Origin: Ferruginibacter sp.
Lineage (GTDB): Bacteria > Bacteroidota > Bacteroidia > Chitinophagales > Chitinophagaceae
NCBI GenBank assembly: GCA_028288705.1
Contig: JAQBNH010000016.1
Span: 25,709-89,708, forward strand
Direction: 5' to 3'
DNA: 64,000 nucleotides
Both the position numbers and the translations under genes were made by a program. Positions 53,452 to 61,219 of the stretch are shown here, in pieces. How positions within the stretch are numbered: the stretch's first letter is position 1; every line of letters begins with the position of its first letter. The notes under the pieces were generated by a model, which made no database searches, was not told where the DNA came from, and worked only from the letters and a program-made list of their open reading frames with translations.

Positions 53452-56400
53452 ATGAAATCGATCTTTACGCTTCCCAAACAAATTGTGCTTTTATTACTGA
53501 TCTGCTCCGGCTTCGCAGCCTCGTCGCAGTCCTTAGTGGAAGACTTCAATTATACTGCCGGCAGTACGCTCAATTCGCTGGGCTATACCAATAACAGCGG
53601 CTTAGGCACGAACAACCTTACGGTTACCGCGCCATCACTGTCTTACCCCGGCTCTCCGTCATCAGGCGTAGGCAACTCGGTAACTATGACCACCAGTGGA
53701 GATGACGAACAAAAAGCCATTTCCCCTACCCTCAATTCGGGATCCGTCTACGGTTCCTTTATCATCTCGGTAACAGCGGCGCAGGCAACAGGAGATTATT
53801 TCTTCACGCTTTGTACGGGAACGGCTTATTCCGTTCGGGTGTACGCGAAAAGCAGCGGTGCCGGTTATGTACTCGGCATTTCTAAATCAAGCGGCACGAT
53901 CACCTACGATGCGACGGTTCGTGCTTTTAATACGCCAACCTTAGTGGTAGCCAAATATACCTTCAACACAGGCTCAACAACGGATGACCTGGTGAGCCTA
54001 TACATCAATCCTGCATTGGGCGGAACAGAACCAACTGCTAACATTGTTCCGCAGGGTGCAGGCACAACGGATGCCGCAGTGATTGACCGTATCGGGCTTA
54101 GACAAGGCGCTGCAGGCAGTGCCGCCAGCCTCGTGATCGACGGTATCCGCGTGGGCAGTACCTGGGCGATCGTAACGCCTGTTGCAACCCCAACAACAAC
54201 TGCCATAACCCCAACCAATACCAACGCCGGCAGCCCCGGTTTTACGTTAACGGTGGATGGAACCAACTTCACGGCTGCATCAGTCGTTGCCTGGAATGGC
54301 AGCGACAGAACCACCACATTCGTCAACAGCACCCAGTTAACGGCAGCGATTCCTGCAACAGACGTAGCCACAGCCGGCAGCGCATCTGTAGCAGTAACAA
54401 CGCCGGGTGCAGCAGCAGCCTCCAACGCACAAACCTTTACCATCAACGCGGTGAGTGGCGGTACGTTTACCTTGACACAGACCCTTGCTGATTTTGGAAA
54501 CGTTTGTATCAACACAACGGCAGGACCGAACTCTTTTATCCTGAGCGGAAATAATTTAGATGGGTCCAACAGCTCCACGATTACGATTGCTGCATTAGCT
54601 GGTTTCTCTTATTCAGAAACGAGCGGAGGCACTTACACGCCAACTCTTAGCTTTACTTATACCGGCAATAGTTTTACCGGCAAAGAGATCTTTGTAAAAT
54701 TCTCTCCAACGGCAGTGCAATCTTATAACGGCGATATCCTGATCAATGGCGGCAGCGTCGTGAATTATCCTGTTCCTGCAAAGGGTGCAGGTATCAACCA
54801 GCCACCTGCGGTTACCACCAACCCAGCAACATCGGTCACTGCAACAACGGCTGTTTTACCCGGTACGATCAGCTTTATTGGTTGCGCCCCGGTAACTGCT
54901 TATGGCATAGAATATAGTCCGAACTCGGGCTTTGTAGAAGGTACCGGCACGATCGTTCCTGCATCTAATTTAAGTGGCGGAAATTTCAGCGTCAGCATCT
55001 CCGGACTTGCACCGAACACCCGTTATTATTTCAAGGCATATGCGACGAATAGTCTCGGTACAACCTACGGCGCACAACAGGCATTCACCAATTCACCGCT
55101 TCCTGTTGTACTGGCCAATGAGCCCGGCTTAAGCTATACGCAGGACTTTGCAGATATCGCTACCTGGAGTAATTTCTTTATCACCGGCAATGGCGCCAAT
55201 CACTTCGACGGCCTTTCTGCCAATGCCACAGGCACGATCCCGGATGGTATCAAACTGACTGCTTCTACTACCTCATTCCAGGGTGCTACATTCGGCTCTT
55301 CGGGCGGTGTACAGCGTGGTACCGACCAGTTCGTACCAACGACTTCTATCGTTTTATTATCGACAGGATCACCGGATAATACCAGTTCCGCAGCGATTGA
55401 TTTTTACATGGACTTCACGGGTGTAAATGCCGGAACATTAAGTTTCGACTGGGCATCCATCAACAACTCAACAGGCGATCGCGCCGGCTCGATGCGTGTG
55501 TATTATTCTGTTGATGGCCTCAGCTTTACCGAACTTACATTCGCCAGCGTGTTGAATTTTGTAAACAACAGCGCGACCAGCGGCACGAAAGCAAATATTC
55601 CATTGCCGGCTGTTTTCAATAACAATCCAAACGCGCGTCTGCGTTTCTATTACCATAACGGTAACGGTGGAACGACAGGCTCCCGTCCGAAGATCAGCAT
55701 CGACAATTTAACCGTGACTGCGGTAGCTACCACACCATGTACCGCACCATCTGCACCGGCCACGAACCTGGTGTTTGGAACCATTACCGATGTATCCATC
55801 CAGGGATCATTTACTGCGGCTACGCCTGCCAGTGATGGCTACCTCGTGATCGTGAGCTCAAGTGCGAGTCTCACATCAAACCCGGTTGACGGCCAGATCT
55901 ACAGCCTCGGCGATAACGTGGGTGACGGCACCGTAATCTCTAACGGTGTGGCTACCAGCTTTACTGCAACAGGATTATCCGCATCAACGCCTTACTACTT
56001 TTTCATCTTCCCGGTGAACAGTGTATGTACCGGCGGCCCATTATATTATACCACAACCGTACTGAACGGTACCGCATCTACAGTTGCCGGCTTACCGCCA
56101 TGTGCCACACCCGCAGCACAGCCGACAAGCCTCGTGTTTGGAACGCCAACGATCAATACGATACCGGGCTCCTTTACCGCAGCAACTGCTGATGGATACC
56201 TCGTACTGCGTTCAACTTCTGCTTCCTTATCACAGAACCCGGCTAACGGGCAAGTGTACACGAGCGGAGATATCATCGGTAATGCCACCGTTGTACAACA
56301 ATCCGCTGCAACAACTTTTACGGCAACAGGCCTTAATCCGAACACGGCTTACTACTTCTATATTTTCAGCGTTAACTCCGCCAACTGTATTAACGGCCCG

Positions 56401-58452
56401 ACCTACCTGACAACATCTCCATTAACAGGAACGATCAGCACGCCGCCATTACCACCTTGTGTGAGCCCTGTAAATCCTGCAACGGCGATACAATTCACTG
56501 CAACCAATTCAGCTGTGTCTGTTACTTTCACCCAGTCTGCAGATGCAGACAATTACCTCGTGGTAAGAAGCACTTCTGCGAGCCTGTCTGCCAGCCCGGT
56601 TAACAATACTGATTATCCTGTTGGTTCAGCACTTGGTGGCGGAACCGTTATTTCCAACAGTTCCGGCAACAGTGTGGTTACAAATAACCTTGTGCCGAAT
56701 ACCACTTATTATTTCTTCGTATTCGCTTCCAATAAAAACTGTTCCGGCGGCACGAAATATTTAAACAATTCCCTGAACGGGAATGTAACAACGAGCAGTA
56801 TCGCTGCCAATAATTATTACTTTGGTAACCTGCATGCACACTCTGATTATTCAGATGGTAACCAGGATAACCCGGGCTATACGCCTGCTGATGATTACCT
56901 GTACGCGATGACCGCACAGTGTATGGATTACCTGGGTATATCTGAGCACAATCACTTCTCTTCGCCGAATAACCCCGGCAATATGATCGCAAATTATCAC
57001 CTGGGCTCTGCGCAGGCCAACAGCTTTACTTCTTCGCATCCCAACTTCCTCGCGCTCTATGGAATGGAATGGGGTGTGATCTCCGGCGGCGGGCACGTGA
57101 TCGTGTATGGTGATGGTATGGATGATCTGTTTGGCTGGGAATCCGGCAGTGGTGGCTGGGGACCTACAAACAACTACGATGTGTATGTGCCGAAAAGCGT
57201 TTATACCGGACCGACAGGTTTGTTTAAAGCGATCAACGACCAGGTATTGAAAAATACCTTTGCCACTTTAGCACATCCGAACCTCACCGATTACAATGGT
57301 ATCGCCAACAGTGCTTATGATGCGGTAGCCGATAATGCCATCACTGGTACGGCGGTGGAAAGCGGGCCTTCATCCTCAACGAATACCACCTATTCTAACC
57401 CCGGATCTTCGATGTATTATCTATGGTATTATCAAACGATGCTGGCAAAAGGTTACCACCTCGGCCCAACGATCGATCATGATAATCACCAGACAACCTT
57501 TGGACATACCACGTATTCCAGAACAGCGGTTGTAGCACCGGCACTTACAAAAACGGAGATCATGAAATCGATGCGCAATATGCAGTTTTATGCCACGCAG
57601 GATTGTGATACGAAAGTAGATTTCAGTATCAACACCCGCGGCATGGGCAGCAGCTTTTCTGACCGTTATGCGCCTTCAATTAATGTTACTATTACGGACG
57701 CAACAACCAACGTGAGCAACGCCGTGATCCGCATCATGTATGGTGTTCCGGGTAGCGGGCAAATGCCGGTGAAGGTTGACTCCGTGATTGGCAGCAGCCT
57801 CAGCTTCTCTGATATCAATTTAGCGAACGGTGCAACGGGTTATTATTATGTGGATATTAAGAATGGTTCCACACGCGTGGTAACCTCACCGATCTGGTAC
57901 ACCAGGGTCGACAACAACGTGGTGCCGGTAAAACTGAGTGCATTTGCTGCAACAAGAATGGACAGCAAAGTGAAACTTACCTGGACGACACAACAGGAGC
58001 AGAACAGCAAGTATTTCGTGGTACAACATTCCATGGATAAACTGCGCTGGAATACCGTAACGACGGTGAATGCCAGCGGCAACAGTGCTTCGCCTACATC
58101 ATATTTCACTTACGACAATGCGCCTGAAGGTGGCGTTAATTACTACCGTCTGCAACAGGTAGATGCTGATGGTAAATTTGAGTACAGCGAGATCAGGTCT
58201 GTGTTGTTTAAAAATGATTTTGATGTGCTCATCACACCAAACCCGGCAACAGATTTTATCAAATTATATTTCAGCAAAAACAGTACGGTTACGCAAATCG
58301 AATTGTATGAAGTAAACGGTAAACTGGTGAACAAATACAGCACAACATTGTCGGCATACCAGATCAATACTTCGCGTTTGGCGAAAGGCATGTACCTGGT
58401 AAAAGTGAACAACGAAGGCGTGATCAGCACGCATAAAGTTTACGTACAATAA
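53452..58452 (+). CDS. Giant T9SS-secreted protein with repeats and a PHP (CehA/McbA-like) metallohydrolase domain
   Basis: The 1666-residue protein has a signal peptide (QIVLLLLICSGFAASSQS). A lectin-like domain (about 28-235) leads to an IPT/TIG domain (about 245-330), a choice-of-anchor-type beta region (about 335-450), and a fibronectin-like domain (about 450-550). Another jelly-roll block follows (about 560-755). Three tandem repeats of about 120 residues start at 762, 883 and 1002 (CTAPSAPATNLVF, CATPAAQPTSLVF, CVSPVNPATAIQF). A PHP domain from about 1120 shows FGNLHAHSDYSDG, LGISEHNHF, ALYGMEWG, TLAHPN and IDHDNHQ. The last 75 residues (ITPNPATDFIKLYF...VNNEGVISTHKVYVQ) are a type A T9SS sorting domain. 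It should be exported and fixed to the cell surface. Confidence 0.93.
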   Translation: MKSIFTLPKQIVLLLLICSGFAASSQSLVEDFNYTAGSTLNSLGYTNNSGLGTNNLTVTAPSLSYPGSPSSGVGNSVTMTTSGDDEQKAISPTLNSGSVYGSFIISVTAAQATGDYFFTLCTGTAYSVRVYAKSSGAGYVLGISKSSGTITYDATVRAFNTPTLVVAKYTFNTGSTTDDLVSLYINPALGGTEPTANIVPQGAGTTDAAVIDRIGLRQGAAGSAASLVIDGIRVGSTWAIVTPVATPTTTAITPTNTNAGSPGFTLTVDGTNFTAASVVAWNGSDRTTTFVNSTQLTAAIPATDVATAGSASVAVTTPGAAAASNAQTFTINAVSGGTFTLTQTLADFGNVCINTTAGPNSFILSGNNLDGSNSSTITIAALAGFSYSETSGGTYTPTLSFTYTGNSFTGKEIFVKFSPTAVQSYNGDILINGGSVVNYPVPAKGAGINQPPAVTTNPATSVTATTAVLPGTISFIGCAPVTAYGIEYSPNSGFVEGTGTIVPASNLSGGNFSVSISGLAPNTRYYFKAYATNSLGTTYGAQQAFTNSPLPVVLANEPGLSYTQDFADIATWSNFFITGNGANHFDGLSANATGTIPDGIKLTASTTSFQGATFGSSGGVQRGTDQFVPTTSIVLLSTGSPDNTSSAAIDFYMDFTGVNAGTLSFDWASINNSTGDRAGSMRVYYSVDGLSFTELTFASVLNFVNNSATSGTKANIPLPAVFNNNPNARLRFYYHNGNGGTTGSRPKISIDNLTVTAVATTPCTAPSAPATNLVFGTITDVSIQGSFTAATPASDGYLVIVSSSASLTSNPVDGQIYSLGDNVGDGTVISNGVATSFTATGLSASTPYYFFIFPVNSVCTGGPLYYTTTVLNGTASTVAGLPPCATPAAQPTSLVFGTPTINTIPGSFTAATADGYLVLRSTSASLSQNPANGQVYTSGDIIGNATVVQQSAATTFTATGLNPNTAYYFYIFSVNSANCINGPTYLTTSPLTGTISTPPLPPCVSPVNPATAIQFTATNSAVSVTFTQSADADNYLVVRSTSASLSASPVNNTDYPVGSALGGGTVISNSSGNSVVTNNLVPNTTYYFFVFASNKNCSGGTKYLNNSLNGNVTTSSIAANNYYFGNLHAHSDYSDGNQDNPGYTPADDYLYAMTAQCMDYLGISEHNHFSSPNNPGNMIANYHLGSAQANSFTSSHPNFLALYGMEWGVISGGGHVIVYGDGMDDLFGWESGSGGWGPTNNYDVYVPKSVYTGPTGLFKAINDQVLKNTFATLAHPNLTDYNGIANSAYDAVADNAITGTAVESGPSSSTNTTYSNPGSSMYYLWYYQTMLAKGYHLGPTIDHDNHQTTFGHTTYSRTAVVAPALTKTEIMKSMRNMQFYATQDCDTKVDFSINTRGMGSSFSDRYAPSINVTITDATTNVSNAVIRIMYGVPGSGQMPVKVDSVIGSSLSFSDINLANGATGYYYVDIKNGSTRVVTSPIWYTRVDNNVVPVKLSAFAATRMDSKVKLTWTTQQEQNSKYFVVQHSMDKLRWNTVTTVNASGNSASPTSYFTYDNAPEGGVNYYRLQQVDADGKFEYSEIRSVLFKNDFDVLITPNPATDFIKLYFSKNSTVTQIELYEVNGKLVNKYSTTLSAYQINTSRLAKGMYLVKVNNEGVISTHKVYVQ

Positions 58453-58474
58453 AACCCCTTTTTGCCCATAAAAG

Positions 58475-58501
58475 AAAGCTCCTTAACGGGAGCTTTTTTT
58501 T
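58475..58501 (+). terminator. Terminator of the giant T9SS gene
   Basis: AAAGCTCC and GGAGCTTT form the stem, loop TTAACG, followed by eight T. It lies inside the longer reading frame of the next gene, showing that frame begins later. Confidence 0.95.
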
Positions 58502-58546
58502 GTGGGATGACGATCGCAAAAATGGAAGCGAAGACGCTAATGCAAG

Positions 58547-58554
58547 TATCTTTG
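58547..58554 (+). promoter_or_regulatory. -7 box of the YqgE/AlgH gene
   Basis: TATCTTTG fits TAnnTTTG, 21 bases before the ATG at 58576. No clear -33 TTTG. It supports the late start of the gene. Confidence 0.5.
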
Positions 58555-58575
58555 AGCTGGAAAAAACCAAAGCGG

Positions 58576-59064
58576 ATGATGTTTAAAGCCGGCGATATGT
58601 TGATGAGCACCAGGAAAATGGATGACCCTAATTTCGACCAGGCATTGCTGTACCTCACGGAGGTTAATGAAGAAGGTGTAACCGGGTTTATTATTAATAA
58701 AATTTTCCCGCGCAGGTTTAATGAATTGCGGGATTATACCGGGAGTAAAGCACTCCCGCTTTTTTCAGGCGGACCTGTAGAAAATGATAAATTGTTTTTT
58801 ATTCATTGCCGCCCCGACCTGGTTGAAAATGCGGAATTGATTGCGGCGGGCATTTACCATGGCGGTGATTTTTCGCAGGCTGTTGCTGCAATCAACAGTA
58901 CTGAAATGAAAGCAGACCAGGTAAAGCTGTTGCTCGGCTATTGCGGCTGGGATGCCGGGGAACTGGATGCAGAATTGGCAGAAGGTTATTGGGCAATAGT
59001 GAACGAACGTCCCGTTAATATTTTCAGTGATTTAGAAAACGCATGGCAGCAGCCATTTAATTAG
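58576..59064 (+). CDS. YqgE/AlgH family protein
   Basis: This protein of about 162 residues is of the YqgE/AlgH (DUF179) family: GDMLMSTRKMDDPNFDQALLYLTEV, EEGVTGFIINKIFPRRF, ALPLFSGGPVENDKLFFIH, and LLGYCGWDAGELDAELAEGYWAIV. The fold is known but the function is not settled; in pseudomonads AlgH has been linked to alginate regulation. The open frame extends to 58462 but crosses the upstream terminator. A -7 box at 58547 also argues for ATG 58576 or 58579. An ATG at 58507, 58522 or 58540 cannot be ruled out. Confidence 0.88.
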   Translation: MMFKAGDMLMSTRKMDDPNFDQALLYLTEVNEEGVTGFIINKIFPRRFNELRDYTGSKALPLFSGGPVENDKLFFIHCRPDLVENAELIAAGIYHGGDFSQAVAAINSTEMKADQVKLLLGYCGWDAGELDAELAEGYWAIVNERPVNIFSDLENAWQQPFN

Positions 59065-59114
59065 AAAGGATAAATTGGACATAGCGGCCTGGGTCAGTCA
59101 AGGCTTCGACGCCA

Positions 59115-59795
59115 TTATGCGCCTGTAGTCCTGACGGCGATCAGGCGGCAGCATTGCGAGTCTACTCCCGGCGAGGAATCGGCAACAGGAAACCCAAATC
59201 CAAACGCAGCGATAATCAGCGTTCCCGGGGAAATATTTTCAGCGATTGTCGATCCGCCTTCATCAAAGGAAGCGCCTGCCGGAATTTGCCAGTGCTGGTT
59301 CGTTATCTCCAGCAATTCCCGCCTTTCCTCATCAAAAGAAAATACCTGCATTTCAGCAGCAAGGGCCGGATATGCAGGACCCGATCCATTTCCCGTGCCG
59401 GCGAAAACAGGCGGCTGAACAACGGTTACGCCGGGGCGGCTTTCGATATGAAAAGAACCCATGATCCCGCTGCTGATTGCAGACCTGTTCGGAAAGTCAT
59501 GATGGTAACTAATGTAGGCAGCATCAGCAGCCGGGCGTTTCAAACAGTTCCGTAAAAAATTGTCGAGGCGGTAGATCTCGGTCCTGTCTGGTTTAACCGG
59601 TAACAGGTGTGCCAACCTGCGGCGGATTTTGGCAGACAGCCCGGCTGCCAACCCTAAATTCAGGGCATTCTCCCTGCCTTCCGCTCCCTGGTTACCGGTA
59701 TTTCCTTTCGCGCGAACCAGCCATTCCCCGTTTAGTTTATAGCCGATGATCCCATCGGTAGTTCCTTCGAATTTGCTATTGATCTGCTTACCCAT
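59115..59795 (-). CDS. Uncharacterised protein, possibly DUF6266-like
   Basis: This 226-residue product is not confidently assigned. Its N-terminus (MGKQINSKFEGTTDGIIGYK, LNGEWLVRAKG) resembles the Bacteroidota proteins grouped as DUF6266, which share a G-x-I-G-Y-K-x-x-G-x-x-x-x-R opening. An Arg-rich helical part (SAKIRRRLAHLLPVKPDRTEIYRLDNFLRN) and a strand-rich C-terminal half follow. There is no signal peptide or catalytic motif. The 46-bp palindrome copy 2 lies 42 bases before its start, and no clear promoter box is seen. It is isolated: a YqgE gene converges on one side and repeats lie on the other. Confidence 0.6.
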   Translation of the reverse strand: MGKQINSKFEGTTDGIIGYKLNGEWLVRAKGNTGNQGAEGRENALNLGLAAGLSAKIRRRLAHLLPVKPDRTEIYRLDNFLRNCLKRPAADAAYISYHHDFPNRSAISSGIMGSFHIESRPGVTVVQPPVFAGTGNGSGPAYPALAAEMQVFSFDEERRELLEITNQHWQIPAGASFDEGGSTIAENISPGTLIIAAFGFGFPVADSSPGVDSQCCRLIAVRTTGA

Positions 59796-59836
59796 AAGGC
59801 TAACATTTATTGGTCTTCTTTTACTTTTGTACCTGT

Positions 59837-59907
59837 CTGATAGGGGGTATCCGCGTCAGTTGACGCGGATACCCCCTATCAGAGTAATAGACGTCCCCTA
59901 TCAGTCC
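59837..59907. repeat. 46-bp perfect-arm palindrome plus inverted half-copy (copy 2)
   Basis: The palindrome spans 59837-59882. Arms begin CTGATAGGGG then GTATCCGCGTCA, and the reverse complement follows across the two-base centre GT (22 of 22 pairs). A half-copy in the opposite sense (TCCCCTATCAGTCC, 59894-59907) follows. In addition, ACCCCCTATC recurs at 60009-60018, over the stop codon of the exonuclease gene. It has the same 46-base length as copy 1 at 8445 and differs from it mostly by paired changes. The gene-free stretch 59796-60013 holds nothing else that I can identify. Confidence 0.9.
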
Positions 59908-60013
59908 TTTATCAAACAGCCTGCAATTACCTCAACAACTGCATTCATCCAATTCATCCCTTCAATCTGCGTTCCCTTTAAAGATAATTTCACCCGATGA
60001 TAATTGCAACCCC

Positions 60014-60757
60014 CTATCCCGCTTCCACGATATCAATATCATCGGGATGAATCACCGGCATATTTTTAAAACGCAGGATAATATTTCCCGTGGTGATCAC
60101 ATCTTTCTGGCAATAAACGGCGATGCGTTTCAGGTTCTCCATCCGTTCCTCATCTGTTCCGTTCCAGTATAATTCGCCCACCATACTGCCGTCGATATCG
60201 TCTTTCGGGGAAGGAATGCCGAGTGCAGCAGCAAGTAATTTTAAGGAAGTGTAATTTTTATAATCGCCGAAACGCCAGTATTGAAAGGTATCTACGATGT
60301 TGGTCTCCCAGGGCTTCATGTTTTGAAAATCGAGGTAGCGCGGGATCGGCATCTGGTTGATCAGCAGCCGGCGGCAGATAAAAGGAATATCGAACTCCCG
60401 GATATTATGCCCTGCAAAACAGGATTTACTGTTGATCGAACTGATCTTATTCAGCATCGTCAACAGGTCAGATAAGATCTTTTTTTCATCATGCCCGTAG
60501 AAAGATTTTACACGCATTTTCAGGTTCAGGTCTGTATAAAAAAATCCGACGCTGATGCAGATGATCTTTGAGAATTCCGCCATCACGCCCGCGCGCATCG
60601 GGTAGAATTCGGCCGGCGAAATGCCCTCCGGCAGGCTGCGGCTGTTCTTCTCTTCCCAGAGATCCTGCCAGTGCGCATCCATGTCGGCAAAGCCTGCAAA
60701 AGCCGGGGCAGTTTCGATATCGATCAGGATGAGGTCTTCGGGGCGTATCTGTTGCAT
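60014..60757 (-). CDS. Predicted 3'-5' exonuclease (DEDD superfamily, PolB-like)
   Basis: This 247-residue protein has the DEDD exonuclease motifs: Exo I LILIDIETAPAF, Exo II CFAGHNIREFDIPFICRRLL, and Exo III IAVYCQKDVITTGNI, with the YxxxD form of the third motif. A DNA polymerase B-like proofreading domain without a polymerase is a known Bacteroidota family (predicted PolB-like exonuclease). The role in repair or RNA processing is not known. The start ATG is followed upstream by the octamer-repeat spacer, so a promoter could not be placed. Its stop codon lies inside a fragment of the palindromic repeat (CCCCCTATC). Confidence 0.92.
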   Translation of the reverse strand: MQQIRPEDLILIDIETAPAFAGFADMDAHWQDLWEEKNSRSLPEGISPAEFYPMRAGVMAEFSKIICISVGFFYTDLNLKMRVKSFYGHDEKKILSDLLTMLNKISSINSKSCFAGHNIREFDIPFICRRLLINQMPIPRYLDFQNMKPWETNIVDTFQYWRFGDYKNYTSLKLLAAALGIPSPKDDIDGSMVGELYWNGTDEERMENLKRIAVYCQKDVITTGNIILRFKNMPVIHPDDIDIVEAG

Positions 60758-60766
60758 GGAGAGATA

Positions 60767-61018
60767 GTTGAGTAGTTGAATGGTTGCGTAGTAGGTTAGT
60801 TGAATGGTTGGGTGTGATGAGTTGATTAGTTGAGTGGTTGACTGGTTGAGAGGTTCATTAGTTGCATGGTTGCATAGTGATGAATTGAACAGTTAAGTAG
60901 CTGAATAGTTGATGTTTTACCAATTAAATGGTCAACTAATCAACTGATAAACTGATCAACTGGTCTACCCATACGCGGGCCGACTCATCCACTCATCAAT
61001 TGGTTAACTAATCAACGG
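60767..61018. repeat. Octamer repeat spacer (GTTGANTR units, then inverted TCAACTRA units)
   Basis: About 16 imperfect copies of an 8-base unit (GTTGAATG, GTTGAGTA, GTTGATTA and so on) run from 60767 to about 60915. From about 60930 the same unit appears inverted (TCAACTAA, TCAACTGA). AGTTGATTAGTTGA at 60820 is perfectly complementary to TCAACTAATCAACT at 60932, so a large imperfect hairpin can form. The spacer 60758-61219 holds no gene. Only the fusA terminator at its right end is otherwise recognisable. Confidence 0.85.
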
Positions 61019-61140
61019 TTCCTCAGGCAAAATACGATTCCCTGGGGAATGGACAGAGGGATAATTCACAAAACGATCTTGTTTATTCGCAGCGAATATT
61101 TGCGGTTTAACCAGTCCCAGGACCTTCCGGAACTGTCTAT

Positions 61141-61179
61141 AAAAACAACAACCCCGCTCTTTGCAGAACGGGGCTGTTT
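61141..61179 (-). terminator. Terminator of fusA
   Basis: On the minus strand, AACAGCCCCG pairs imperfectly with CGGGGTTGTT across a central region, followed by a T-run (TTTTT). T-rich sequence on the plus side may make it bidirectional. Confidence 0.8.
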
Positions 61180-61219
61180 TATATTCTTCGCAAATAAATT
61201 ATTTGCCTTGATCAGCAGA

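Noticed and set aside
53904..54578. Minus-strand 224-residue frame inside the giant secreted protein gene
   Set aside because: It arises from the Thr/Ala/Gly-rich coding strand and is a Val-rich low-complexity shadow.
60767..61018. Possible CRISPR array
   Set aside because: The repeat unit is 8 bases, has no spacers of constant length and no cas genes are near.
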